Shown: piece by piece, positions 50,301 to 63,239 of the stretch
Layout: each line of letters starts with the position of its first letter
Position numbering within the stretch: position 1 is the first letter of the stretch
Assembly (NCBI GenBank): GCA_012295275.1
Contig: CM022665.1
Coordinates: forward strand, 29,260,946-29,324,945
Direction of reading: 5' to 3'
Source of the DNA: Chrysomallon squamiferum
Lineage: Eukaryota; Mollusca; Gastropoda; Neomphalida; Peltospiridae
DNA: 64,000 bases
Made by a program: the position numbers and the translations under genes
The notes under the pieces: generated by a model
Databases searched by the model: none
Seen by the model: the letters and a program-made list of their open reading frames with translations, nothing else
Told to the model about the DNA's origin: nothing

Positions 50301-51106
50301 AATTTCCTGAAACTCATCTTGTGTCTATGAGACTGTTTAGAGATCTTAACTGTAAAATGTTTACATTTTTAAAATTATACTATTAAATTAAGTGTTATAA
50401 TACTGGTTTTAAAACAATTGCAAATTTAACAGATTTCATTCTATTCACTGCTCACCCGTTAGTGGTCCATTAAACTGAGGGTTCTTTATATCTGAAGTTG
50501 TATATGTGAAGACATGAATTAAGTTAACAAATACAGATTAACATAAAATTATCTCAGAATATCTGATACTGGCAGTTAAATTGTGAAAAAAGCACACATT
50601 AGATCAATCTGACTACCTTAGTAAAACTACCAATAAAATAAGAATATTAAAAATGTACCTGAGAATATGTCAATCTTTGACAAAAGTTTCCTAAAATATT
50701 GATTTTTCAAAATGTTTCTACACAAAAATATTTAACTACTTTCTTTAACAAAACAATGACAATATAATTTAATAAAGTTAGGCATTCAAAAAAGACGTTG
50801 TGTATATTTAGTCTACCATTGAAATAAACTGTCCTGATTTGACAGAATATGGCCCTTAATAAAAAAAATAAAACAAGTTAGAATTATGTCTTCATAGTCA
50901 AGATGGAATGATTTATTTTATTAAATTTTTTTTTTTTTTTTTTATAAAACCTACATACTTTTTACACAATTCAAAGAGCATTTGGTCCTCTCAAATGAAA
51001 AACAAACTTTTCACATGTATAAAAAGTAAGGAATAATTACGTCATCAGTAAACTGGTCAAATCTTAAGCATAGTTTAACTTCTCTGCTTCAAGGCACAAA
51101 TGATAC
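45734..51106. other. Gene-poor stretch between the 45.7-kb gene and RCE1
   Basis: About 5.4 kb without a convincing gene. It contains poly-T runs (about 45926-45950, 46733-46746, 47355-47390), a compound (GT)n(GA)n microsatellite (46132-46216), (AT)n near 47630-47653 and (AAAT)n at about 48679-48736. The right part may be RCE1 3' UTR on the minus strand. The short open frames at 47127-47447, 48851-49039, 49156-49422 and 49833-50149 lack recognisable content. Confidence 0.55.
46132..46216. repeat. Compound (GT)n(GA)n microsatellite
   Basis: A GT run passes directly into a GA run with no interruption. On the minus strand it reads (CT)n(CA)n. Confidence 0.95.
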
Positions 51107-51842
51107 TTATAAAGTATATACATCATTAGCATACAAGGGTGGGTAGGTCAATGGGAACAATAATATTATCCACAAGAGGAGCCCCAGTATGAAGAACATT
51201 ATGAGCCTGCGGCGGATTGTCTGAGGGTAACCCATTACTTCATTAAATGCTGGGAAACCCATGTGGTTACAGAATGCATGTGCAATCACTGGAGCAATTA
51301 GATGACCTACAGGAAATATTTTAAACATATTACAAAAATACACACTGAATATATAAAAACTTGAACAAAAAATTATACAAAGTATTTAAACATTGCTAAT
51401 TAACAACAATCACATGGTCAAGATATTATTAAATAATAGCGACATTTAAAAGCAGTGTTATTAAATGTCAGTGCCATTTTTTTTTTTTTTTTTAATTATA
51501 ATATGACAGATAAAGTTTGTTCTTAACAGAAATAAAGTAAATAGTATATCAAAAACTGAAAAAAATCTTAATATAAATTGTTATCAGTAAAAGTTAAGTA
51601 TACCAACCTGTTCTAAGGAAGAGAAATGCAGAATAAATTCCAAACACTGTTGTGTAGAATAACTGGAACACTGAAAGAAAGGAAAAACAATTTAGTGATT
51701 TAGAGAAGAAATGATATTTGTGTTTCAGTGGTTCACATGACATAAGTAAATTATATATTTATGATTTATACACTATTCATATCATCAAATTTAACAATTA
51801 ATTATGTTACTATCCTAATCATTCAATACCAAACCTAAGAAA

Positions 51843-51887
<45 letters not shown>

Positions 51888-54800
51888 ATGATATATATAT
51901 ATATAAAATAAAGCAACCAACTAGTAAACAAAATTAATAACCTGTTATGATGATTTTATTAAATTTTAAATATCACATTATTCAACAGATTTCAAAGAAT
52001 GCCATTTAAGTTTAATGAGAGGAAGGAAAATAATTGAGGAAATTTTTATATACATGTAGTGATGTACACACATACACATAAATCCATACATATACAGTCA
52101 AACGTGGAGATGGAAGGGGTCAACAAAAACTGCTTGAGTTTCAAGGCATTTGAGTAACTGAATTTTAAATAAATAACAAAATAATTAAAAGACACAACTT
52201 AATATAATTTGATATAAATATGCACACACAGATAAGCTAGGTACATATATATGAAAATGTATTTTTTTTTACAAAACAGCAAAACAGATGATACATATAT
52301 GTTCATAAATTAAATCCTATAGGTGGAAATAAATATGAAGTTTATGTATATTCAGATTTCTAAACTTGACAGAACATAATGAATCCATACAGAAGTTTTA
52401 ATAGCACAAGTACAAATATCTAAAATCACATACATAACAAAACTGTTTTAAATCACAAACATTCTGCAAAAAAGACACTACTCCTAAATTAGTCATTGAT
52501 ACATCTACTTATATATATTATTTCTGCCATATATATGACAATTAACAAAAATTAAAAATCATCAGTATCTAAATATTATTATCCAAAAAAGTTAGTAATT
52601 AAAGTCCATTTGCATGGTTTCTTAAAGAAATTTTCTTTCATTACAGTGTCTGTAACTCTACACAAACTTGTTAACATTTCATGAGGATGTTCACAGTTCA
52701 ACAGATATATAAACATTAAATGGCATTTAAATAGCAAATAGCATGTTTGTCATGATGCACTCATTTGTAAACAAAACAAATATCACTCAGTGAACTTTAT
52801 CACTTAAGTTCAAAGGTTCTTGAAGTTTGTCTGCAATTATGTATTATGTAATGATACTGTAAGAACACAGACAATGGAGGCAGGCACATCTTGTTCCACT
52901 TAATCAATGACCCATTGTCCTGTAATTACCAAGGGAAACAAAAACTTGACCATTACAGCACCCTGAGTTTTCAAAGGCTAATTTCTATTCAATCAGTTGT
53001 TTGGGACAGAAAACAACTTCCGGCAAAAAGAAGTTTCTGACATATCAGTGTTTGATTATTAGAAATATTATTATTACTAATTATTACTAACTTATATAGA
53101 AGCTCAGCTGGGACAAGACTTTTGACTTGAGAGATGAAGGTTCTCAACAAATCTAAGTTATCTAAGTTTGACTGTTTATATATAAATACATATACACACA
53201 TATACATACATATAGATATACAAATATACACATACACATAATACACATGAATGGATGCATACACACATACGATTCTAGGAAAAAAAGTCACAATTTTTAA
53301 ATAAAATTAAGAAATATATTAGAAATGAAAGATTGATGAAACAGATGTTCTTTGATTTTAATGTTGGTGATTTAGGTGGATGTTCCACCCAAAAAATTCT
53401 GCCACAGTCGCAAACTGTGGTCCTCAAGGCTTTCTCTGTAAGTCTGTTATCATTTAACCTCGACAATTACAACTAGATTTTTTGATGCATTTCCTCCACA
53501 ACTTTGTTTTGTGTGTTGCATGTTTGGTATACATTAACCCCTCAAAACAGATTTTGTTACCACCCTTATTGCTGTGAATAACTTCCATATTAAACATACT
53601 TCTCATACTAGAGAAAGCTGGAGAATACATAGTGAAACACATTTTAACCTGGGACATTTTATAAATCATTTACAATAGGAAGCCCTTAGTTTAAATCTAT
53701 CCTAATCAGTAAGCTAAACCCAAACTAGACCCAATATCAAGCCCCTTTATTTTATCTAGCATAATCAATAAGCTTAAGAATTACCCCATGCATACTATGA
53801 TGCCACATTCAATATGCTACAAACCCATACATTTTGTGACTTTTTATCCTATGATTTTTTTTCCTATACTAAACTTTGATTTTTTTCTGACTTTTTTTCC
53901 AGTCACCACACATACATGACACACAAATACACAGAGACAACTGACACACACAAGCTCATTCTACTTACATGACTGCTTTATAGCTTGCTTAACCTCACAC
54001 TGTCCTTGAATTATTTTTTCGATCATGTGATGAAAATGAGCTAAAAAATAAGAAAACCCAAATAAATGGACATTATTCAAAATAAATATAGTATATAAAA
54101 ACAACAGAAGTACATATTTATCAATATAAACATATTAAATATATTTAAGAATAAAACAGACAATAAAGTAAAGAAAAAATAGTAAATAAACAATCTAGAT
54201 ACAAATGTTGAGACCAAATGAACAGAAAATAAAATGTTTTTATTTTGGATTATTTAGATGTCATTTTTGTTTATTTTTAGTTTTTTCCCCTCTCATGGAC
54301 AATAAATACAGTTATTTCATAAAATATTCTAAACATTCAAATAAAAACATTTCTATTCTCGGTGAGATTGATATTGAAAAATGATACTGAAAAATTAAAA
54401 AAACAAAACCAATAACAAACAATCTTTTTGTGTGAATGTGTCCTTAAATGCAGTTAACAATAAAGATATTTCTTTATTTTAAAATACAGCCATGGCTTAA
54501 ATGTGGCTAAGACTGCAGTTAGAGACTGTTTCTAGAAACTTTTACATTGACTGTTACCATTCTTATCAATTTTTTCTTCTTTTCTTTGTTTTTCTTTTTG
54601 ATATAAAATATAGGTTTAGTCAGTTATATAGTAAGTTATGTGTATTTTGAAGTGCTTAAATTATGTTGTATTTAATTCAGTGATACTGATAATGATAAAC
54701 TTGCATTCAGTACACTGAAATATTAATAAAAACTATATGTTACTGAAAACAATGATTTTTATTATTATTTTTCTCATATTTTGTTTTTATTTATCTCGAT

Positions 54801-57800
54801 CTTGTATCCAGGTCCCAACAACTTCGCGACAGAAAGAATTTACTGTGTATTTTATGTGTGTATGTATATATAGTCAATATAATTTAACAGAAGTAGTCAG
54901 ACTAGCCACAGTATCAGATTCTTCTGAAAGCTCTGTATATTTATTTTCCATTGCTAGATCAAAGATAGTATCATTAGAATTACAAAAATAGTTTATTAAA
55001 AACAAACAACAAATGTTCTAGAACTGCTGTACTTACCAACACCAAAGAAAAATGGACACAAGATCATTGCCGCACCTTCTCCAATGGCTGGAACAAGTAA
55101 AGGCAACATACAGGCTCGAAATATGAACTCTTCAGAAAATGGGGCCTGGAATAATTTAAAAATGGAAAAGGTAATGATATTGTTAAAAAACACTGAAGAA
55201 CTGTTTATCATTGACTTTAACTACTAGATATGATTTTATAATTGTCATGACTGTTCTCACAGGAAACAAGACCATAAGAGTACTTTAATTTTTAACTTCT
55301 GAAAAACATTATCTGACATGGTGATCCAAGGAAAACTACAATTGTTTTGTTTTTTATCTTTAAATAGAGATCTTTTACAAGCATTTTTTTTTTATGTCAG
55401 ATATGCTGGTTGTGACAGGCAATGAAAAAAAGCTTAAATTTAGAACAATTCAAAGCATTATGAAATCCTTTGTCTAAAATAAAAATCTTGAAATGTGACT
55501 TCTTACATCATTACATGTGCAATTTTTAGCTCTTCAGATGATCAACTTGAAATATAAAAATAAATGATTGACAGAAGTCTTTTACAAATTGTTAGTAAAA
55601 GCTTAGTAAATCATACCATAATGTGATTTCTGACCCAGATCATATTTTTTATGGAGTTTATCCAGTATCTTGGTTCTGAAAGAAAAAATGTGGTAATTTT
55701 GAAACCAATTTTATTAGAAAATAAATGGGAATTTACAATTTTTCAAAATAATACATTTTTAAACATATTAAAAAATAAAATCTTATAAATTAATGACTGT
55801 ACAATTCTGAGTCCAAAAAGGGTAAAATTAATAATTACTGAAAAATGTTGTTAGTTTTAATTTTAGAAATGAACTTATGCAATTTAATCAACAGATGATA
55901 TTTCATCTTCTGTTTATACAGGTAGTGTTTCCCACAGACTGAAAATGGGGCAGGGTGTAGGCAGAAAAAGGTGTATTTATTACCTGTCTTCTAAAGGACA
56001 GAACCAACAAAGTCACATGTTATAATTTTTGATCAGGAAGTTTACAAATAAACATTCCTATATTTGCCTTTATATATGAACTGTCTTTCAGATACACACC
56101 ACATGACCAGTTTATGGTTTAGTAATATTAAATAAATTAGCTATTATTATATTGGAATAGAGCTAAAAGAGTTTGTTTCAGACTGTCTTGTTCTGTTAGG
56201 CAATCATCTGTGCTGAGGTTGAAATGTTCCTCTAGAGCTTCTATTTCATCATTTCAAGACACAGCACTGCTGGTGTCGTACACAACAACAATGCCCATTG
56301 TCAAGTCAGTTGCATATTTTCTGCACCAAGTTGTCCTCTGCAGCTTTTATCTGTTTCACTTACTGAGGCTACTGCTTGACATCGAGTTCGGTTAATAGTC
56401 TGGTGGCCTTCTTCATGCTTTCTCTTTCTGTGGTCTTTAATTTCATAGAAACAGTTGCCTCCATTCTTCATTTGATGATGGACAAGTCAATGTCACTTTT
56501 CATGAAGGCTATGGACAGCTGTGTTACAGGTCATCACACAGAATGCGGATTACATAGATTACTCGATATCTGAATAATTTCTTTTTTGTTCCACATGAAG
56601 AAGGACCCAAATCTATGTGGATATTGGCGTTCCTTTACTCCATTGCATGTTTGAGGTCCATCAGCATTACTAAGTAAGTGTCACATAGTGATGCCACAGG
56701 ATCCAAATGGGACAGCCATCATGTGTGTGTGCCACTTGATTGATTTGTTTAATATCACACTCACTGAGCAGTAGTTGCAGACAGAGAATTCATGCAAATG
56801 AGGCCAGGCATTTTCAGAATTTTGGGAACAAGGGGAATAACAGGAAAAATGCTAACACACATATATATTTTCTTTATAACTGGATGCGTAGGATCAAAAT
56901 TTTTATTTATACCTAGATATAATCTAAATATCCCATCCATATAGTGTAACGCAAGAGGACCCATAAAAAGAACCTGGGAAAGAAAAAGAAAAAACGTTTT
57001 ATGGTTGTTGTACATTTACAAACTGTTAGTTTCTGGTACCAATTATTGCTAATAGCTAAGTATTCTAATTATATATATATTTTGTCAGAAAAATATGCAG
57101 TTTATAGCATAAGTGAAATATTAACAGTATTTAATGTGCTGCAATAACAACATTTAAAAAAATGAGCTGAGGGACCTATCTACAATAAAAAAGCATACAT
57201 GTAGTTTTGAAATATTATATTATTTTATTTTAAGTAACAAATATTAAGATATACATATACATACCATTGTCAGTAAAAGCGGAATAATCAAAGCTGGTAA
57301 AAATCCCAGGAACCGTAATCCAACCCATTCAAACAATGAGAAACCCTGAAAAGATAAATTGTTATCAATAAATATCTTAATATTTGTACAACTTACCAAA
57401 TGTAAATAATACAAAAAGGAATACTTATTTACTAATAGCTAATTAGAATTATCAAAACAGTATAGATAAAAGAAAAGAAATAGTATGCATGGTACCTATA
57501 CTATGATATAATGAAATATGTGAAGATCTGAATCAAGTTAGAAAATCGAAATCCAGAATCTGATATTAACTTACTTCATAATACCACTCCTAAAATCATA
57601 AACGAGTCCTTCCTTCTTCCATTTTTAGAATTCAGGATTTTGTATATCACCAGCTATTTATCATAAAATATGAAAACTTAGAAATATATTTTTTACTTTA
57701 ATATTATTTGTATAAATTAAATATATTTAAAATAAAACCTTTTCTGAATCAGTTGTTCGACCGGCAAGCCAAACTAAAACTGGAACAACAACAGACACAA

Positions 57801-60800
57801 CTGTTATACTTATAAATCTCCTCTTAATCACATCAGGATGATCTCTGCAAAATAAAAAATGGAAACATTATTGAATTTTTTGCTATAAAATTATAATAAA
57901 CTATTCCACTAAAATAAAAATAATAATGTTTTATATTTGACAGACATGACACTAAACAAAAAACCCACTGAAGAACTGTTTATCATTTAATTTAGTGAAA
58001 AAGTGAAATAATGAATACTTTTTTCAGTCACAGAAAACTATCCAGACAGCAAAATTTTCAGCTGTTAATAAACAATCATTTTACTGACTAAAATTGTTTT
58101 ATGTTACATGTATTCACACTGATCTATTCTGAATTTACTGATAACAAATGTAAACCAGTAATTTCAATATTTACATACTATGTAAAGAACTGTCAAACAC
58201 TGTTGGAGACAAATGTAAACAAAGTTATGATGTGAATTTTCCACTATGCAGACTAGTACTGATGCTAATGAGATCAAACTGATATATGTTATTCTTCATT
58301 TTGATGGAAGTTATGCAGACATGACAGTCTCAGCACAGATGGTTGTTTGTCCACTATTTCTAAACACTTTTCTTATTTTATACCAAAGGATATTAGTAAC
58401 TAATTTCTCAGCGGCATTCAAAACTGCACTAATCAAATAATTGCTGTGTATAGTTATCTGATATTTAACAAACCAGCTGGTCAAAAGTGGAAGTAACTTA
58501 GGAATCAGTCACTAAATTAATGGTTATTAATAGAAAAGATAAACAAACTTTAATCACACCACTCACTGAATTAGGAACAAAAGAACTTCCATTAAAATGA
58601 AAACTGAAAGAAGCTATCTAATTCAACACAAAGCAAGTTCAGACCGATCAACTTAGATCTCTTTACAATGATGGTAAGTAAGACAGTTTATTCACATCAT
58701 TTTTATTGTTAAACTGATGGTATCAGAGTCAAATTTCACAAATCGTTAAAGAATTTAAAAAATAATAATAATAGAAAGTTTGGTGCAATGATTCCCTTTG
58801 TGACTAACTAGCTATCACAAAATGGATTCTGTAAGCAGAGTCCCAGAATCAGATGTGCACATCCTTTGTTGATTTCATCTGCAGTAAATGTTGAATAAAA
58901 CTGTTTATACACACTTTTAACTTTTTATATATATATTTTTTAAATTTCAAACAAAAATGTATCATGTTGACTAAACTGCTAAATAAAACATTTCTTAAAG
59001 ATCTCAGTCATTTAGTAGTTATTCATTTAAGTAAGAAATTATCAGTATAAAAATTATTATCTGAATATTGATAAATTCAATAATAATACTTTGTATTACA
59101 GAAACAACCTTGAAACTTAATACACATGACTGAAATAGGGGTTAAATCTATTGGTCTGCAATGCTTGTGACATATTTATCAAGTAATTCACTATTATCAC
59201 AATTCATAAATGTGCTCATTAGTCATTTGCATACATTTTCTTTTTGCCAATGGGTACTGATAACAGGAATAATTGTGGTGCTTACCAAGAGAAAGCCATT
59301 TCATTTGTTCAAGAACATTCAAGTAAATTTTTTTTTGTAAAACTGTATATGAATTTCTATTTTGATGCCCGACTTCATTTTTATACCAAGCACATATTCA
59401 GTATTATGATATAAATTTAAAATGTGTCACCATCTCACCAGCATCTTGCATTTACTGTTTTACTATTGCTGACACCAGAATTCCAAACCCCCATTTTAAG
59501 ACTGGCATCTTCCCACAAATCCTGAATCAGTTGACAATTGCTATTTTTTTATTGGCTTGGCACAGTTAAACGCTCAAAGGAGAATGCAGTGTACAAAACA
59601 ATAAAGTGCCACATTTACTCTTTTCAATTGTTGGTTTTTGTTTTGATGAAAGTGTGCAAACTTTTTTTTTTTTTTTTTTAAAGAACCATGTCATTTTATG
59701 CACTCACAAGCATGGCATCCATTCCTATCCATCGGAAAATAAACAGTTTCACTTCTAATCCACTATGTTTTTCTCAATCATATAAGAAGGGTTACAATTG
59801 GTCTCATCTGAAAGAGCACAGTTTTACATTCAAAACAATGTTTTTGTTTTTTGAATGGTGCAAAATTTTGTTCTGGAACTTTAGAAAACTAATTTTTTTT
59901 ATGCTAAAAAGTCCTCAATAAAGTATAATTTCGCCATTTTCAAATGGACCCAGAAATTATTCTGATAATATCATGATGAAAATGACAGATGTGTTAAATG
60001 ATAGTCATTCATGCCATCATGGACAGATACGAACTTCAAAATCAATCTATGTTCTCACTAAGCAAATGGATGGGGATGGGTTGTGGAGGAAACTATGAGA
60101 CTTAGTTTGAAATAATAGAATGAACAGATACATGAATAGCATATTGACATCAAATGGCTGCATGCAGAAACTGGAAAATCCTCAAGCAGTTGACAATTCC
60201 CTTGACAAATACAAAATGAAATATACTTAGCTTTATAAGCATATTGCTCTATTAGAACTGTATGATGTAAATCTTGCTGAACTCAAGTTGTTTGACCCCA
60301 CCCCGTCAACTTATCCTACCATGTTTGTAATTTGAAGTCTGTCTTGTAACCTCTATTTAGATAGGTCTTTGTAGTTTGAATTATAAAAACTGGATTAGAA
60401 TTATGTATACTGCCAAACAATTTTTGGGCTTATAAGCCAATTCTGGTGAGCTGCTAGCTCGCAACTAAGCAAGGGATAAATCTGGAAAAAATGAAACAGT
60501 ATCTATATCATCAGTACATGTGTATTTCCATGGTTCTGTGAATAAATGTGTGAAAGATATGAGCTTGCAGAATCATGATCATCTCCAAACAATGCTTTTT
60601 AACTTCTTTTTTTTACTGTAAAATTGTTATCAGCCATAATTTTTGTTGAAATAAACTTATAAAGTTAGAATTTGTGTGTGTATGTTTATGTGTGTGTGTA
60701 AAAAGATTTCTAACACACGAAAAAATTACAGTTACTGAGTTACTATTCCAAGATTACATTGTGGGTGCCAGTATCTAAACATGTGTCATAGTCTATCACT

Positions 60801-61842
60801 TAATGAAGACAGCTGCCATACCAGTTAGCCATATTGTCTCTGAGTCATCCTCATCCTCATATGAAAACATCCCAGGTTCCTTCCAAAATGTTCCCATCAC
60901 AATTATCACTGACAGCACAATGCATTCAACAAGCTGAATAACTCTGAGAGAAGTGGAAATAATATTCAATGTCATTTCTGTACACAACACCGACAGCTCC
61001 TTCACTATTATGCCATTTATAATGAAAATGGTTGCATAAAAATTCAGATAGCCCTGGCAGCTCATAAACAGCCGTTGATTGATATGTTTAAAGTACAAAC
61101 GTAAAACTTGAAAGACAAAGAAATGATAGCCCACTAAATCTGGCTTATAACAATCAGTTGAGAAGACTACTCACTAACAACGAACGTCAGATATTAATTC
61201 AGGGTAATCGTTTGAAATGTTATTGTTTACACCTAGTACTAGTAGTGACCTACCATATTTATTTGTTTATTTAGCTTTAAAACTGTATACTTAATTCTGC
61301 TTCTGAACAACATAATAAGCTTTGGTCACTCATTATAGTATCCTTTGTACGCGGGGACGTTATGGCTGGTCACCGACATACCATAGAACCCAAATCTTCC
61401 GGAATGAACTTAGGATAAAATTAATATTAATTTTGTTTTAATTAAAATAAATATTCTTACTAAATAATTGAATTAACTACAGTATAATGAGGCCTTGCAT
61501 TTACTTTTATTATCAGATTTATGTGTGCGACTGAAAAAATATATATATCACACTGTAATTTATAAGGTATAGTTATACTTAATACTATTACTAATCCTAT
61601 TAGTATTACTAGTATTAGTAATAATTAAATGTTATCAAACCTTTCTGTCCCTTTTTCTGATTATTAACACAACATACCTCTCCATAATTAAACTATCTCG
61701 ACATATTCAAACGGAAAAAAAACTACCTGGTCTTGTCTGTGCTTCCAACCCAAATATATAAACTTCCAACATATATAACAGCAAAAAGAAGACATAAGAG
61801 AATGGCTTGCCAAGACGCAAGTTCGAAAACAATCGCCGCCAT
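51107..61842 (-). CDS. RCE1: CAAX prenyl protease 2 (RCE1)
   Basis: Nine coding exons: 61727-61842, 57739-57844, 57265-57345, 56913-56973, 55617-55675, 55037-55145, 53969-54040, 51608-51670, 51107-51306; 288 residues in one frame (human 329, which has a longer N-terminus). RCE1 is a multi-pass ER membrane endoprotease that removes the last three residues of prenylated CAAX proteins such as Ras. Intramembrane catalytic elements are all present: glutamates 146-147 and Arg 151 in APFSEEFIFRACMLP, His 179 in FFFGVAHFHH, and HAFCNHMGFPAF (His 232, Asn 236). Other family marks are DHPDVIKRRF, VLFMGPLAL, RYWINSIKNMIWVRNHI and FQLFYTTVFGIYSAFLFLRT. The start ATG lies in AAAATGGCGGCG, a typical housekeeping initiation context that also resembles a YY1 site. 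Intron 1 is about 3.9 kb and contains a separate open frame. The gene appears intact. Confidence 0.95.
51848..51885. repeat. (AT)n microsatellite in RCE1 intron 8
   Basis: Pure AT run preceded by an A run; a second short AT block follows near 51890-51905. Confidence 0.9.
56160..56740 (-). other. Possible decayed coding or retroelement relic in RCE1 intron 4
   Basis: This stretch is visibly less AT-rich than the surrounding intron. On the minus strand it shows broken runs of protein-like sequence, such as KSDIDLSIIK, RMEATVSMKLKTTERESMKK and ATRLLTELDV, interrupted by stops and frame changes. I cannot assign a family. The plus-strand frames at 56210-56573 are less convincing. It is likely a dead insertion. 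Confidence 0.3.
60796..61164 (-). CDS. Unrecognised hydrophobic ORF inside RCE1 intron 1
   Basis: An open frame on the same strand as RCE1, with no AUG until MSCQGYLNFYATIFIINGII. It encodes two or three hydrophobic segments (LNFYATIFIINGIIV; VIQLVECIVLSVIIVMGTFW; TIWLTGMAAVFI) separated by an acidic patch YEDEDDSE, and ends FIK-stop at 60796. The composition is protein-like rather than repeat-like. It could be a terminal exon (acceptor candidates near 61165-61180 are poor), a small nested gene or a pseudogene. Its phase does not fit RCE1 exon 1, so it is probably not an RCE1 isoform. The family is not recognised. Confidence 0.35.
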   Translation of the reverse strand, partial: FSTDCYKPDLVGYHFFVFQVLRLYFKHINQRLFMSCQGYLNFYATIFIINGIIVKELSVLCTEMTLNIISTSLRVIQLVECIVLSVIIVMGTFWKEPGMFSYEDEDDSETIWLTGMAAVFIK

Positions 61843-61974
61843 TTTCCGCGAAACCTCAACTGATCGAAATAAAAGTAAATTAACGAGACTAGTTTGTTAT
61901 AGCCAATGACGTAAAATACAAACTAGACCGAGCACAGCCCATCGCTTTACACGAAAATACAGCACTTTCCGGTA
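61843..61974. promoter_or_regulatory. Short divergent promoter between RCE1 and a plus-strand start
   Basis: Only 132 bases lie between the RCE1 ATG (minus) and a plus-strand ATG at 61975. The stretch is GC-richer than its surroundings and contains CTTTCCGGTAATGGC, an ETS-like CCGGAA core on the minus strand next to the plus-strand start. No TATA box is apparent. A shared housekeeping promoter is inferred. Confidence 0.4.
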
Positions 61975-62085
61975 ATGGCAACTCGAGCAGACGAACGTGT
62001 GTTACTTAGAAATCCGCTGTCAAAAAGCAGTGTTAGTGTTCATTCACTTTGCTCTGTTGGTTATTCATATCGAACAAACAAATGA
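61975..62085 (+). CDS. Candidate first coding exon of a gene divergent from RCE1
   Basis: An ATG begins MATRADERVLLRNPLSKSSV and stays open for 36 codons to TGA at 62083. Composition is protein-like, in contrast to the AT-rich surroundings. A real gene would splice before the stop; possible donors are AGT|GTTAGT near 62032 and GTTG|GTTATT near 62060, both weak. No second exon was found with confidence inside the window, although 62976-63005 is possible. Family not recognised. Confidence 0.35.
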   Translation: MATRADERVLLRNPLSKSSVSVHSLCSVGYSYRTNK

Positions 62086-62634
62086 AAATGAATATATCTC
62101 AATCGGTAATAAAATTATTATATTTGTACAAGTATTTAAATTAATTTATTGTTTTTACTATTATTTTATTTTAACATAGATGATGATAATAGATGCCATT
62201 TTTGGTACCATGGACCAAATAATTTTTTTAATTGTAAAAATAGGAAACTCATTGTTTGCGTACGTAACAGTACAGGTTTTAGAAGATGAATGCTTTTTGT
62301 TTTAACAAAAAAGAGTGAAAAATTAATTTTTAACTAATTATTTTCTGTTCTATAACTGGTATCAAGCATTATGATGGATGTATCAAGACAGTCATTCAAA
62401 TAACACGTGATCAGTTTGCTTTTTACATTAATACCGCCTTTAATGCATTGAAAATGGAAAGAAATATTATATTAAAAAAAAGAATTATAATGGTTTCCAA
62501 TATTGTTTTACAACTACGTACTCAGAACTGTCCGCTATGGAGTTTTGGCAGAGTAACGTGTCCACATTATGGTACCTAATGAGAATAGTCATCTTCATAT
62601 TCACGCGCCAATATCTGTGAACTTTTTTTATATA

Positions 62635-62640
62635 TATATA

Positions 62641-62672
<32 letters not shown>

Positions 62673-62715
62673 TTTTTTTTTTTTAATTATTATTATTATT
62701 ATTTTTTTTTTTTTT
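62635..62715. repeat. Alternating poly-T and (ATT)n tracts
   Basis: (AT)n, T run, (ATT)n, T run, (ATT)n, T run in quick succession. The Phe/Ile and Lys/Asn frames over it are artefacts. Confidence 0.9.
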
Positions 62716-62975
62716 ACTGGCGACGTCGTAATAATATTTGAAGAAAAAATATAGTACGAAACGGGTACGAGTTGGTATGACGTCAAAGTAACAAAATAAA
62801 CAAATAAAAAAACTGTTTCGACCTTTTGCAGCAATTACTACTCAATAACAGACATCTATGTAAAAGAGGCATTGATTATATGATGTATTTCCCAAAATTA
62901 CATTTAATAATCTATGTAGAATTTATTGCATTTTAATATTTCTCTATCAATGATGACCTATTATTTCGAAAATAG

Positions 62976-63092
62976 ATGGCCCAAAGGCACAGAAAAAAGA
63001 CTGCAGTAAGTGTTGCCCAGTTCTTGTACGAATGTATTTGTCGTCAAGGTGCACTGACATACAAATCACTGACAGAGGACTTGACTCCGTAA
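62976..63092 (+). other. Protein-like stretch, possible exon or relic
   Basis: After AAAATAG an ATG opens MAQRHRKKTA; a strong donor consensus (GCA|GTAAGT) follows at 63006, but the frame also stays open to 63092 with VAQFLYECICRQGALTYK. Downstream, other frames keep protein-like runs (SVSSELQELNSDSQARHRH at about 63095-63155; LTFSTDDNVLVWKNRKCS near 63165-63220). It may be a small basic exon of the gene beginning at 61975, or a frameshifted relic. Not recognised. Confidence 0.3.
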
Positions 63093-63239
63093 AAAGTGTT
63101 AGCAGCGAATTACAGGAACTGAACAGCGACTCTCAGGCAAGACACAGGCACTACAGAACAAATTAACTTTCAGCACTGACGATAATGTTCTGGTCTGGAA
63201 GAATAGAAAATGTTCAAGAAAAGGTGACAAGGACTCTGA

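Noticed and set aside
59688-59921. 77-codon plus-strand frame in RCE1 intron 1
   Set aside because: No recognisable motif, ends in AT-rich sequence, no splice context.
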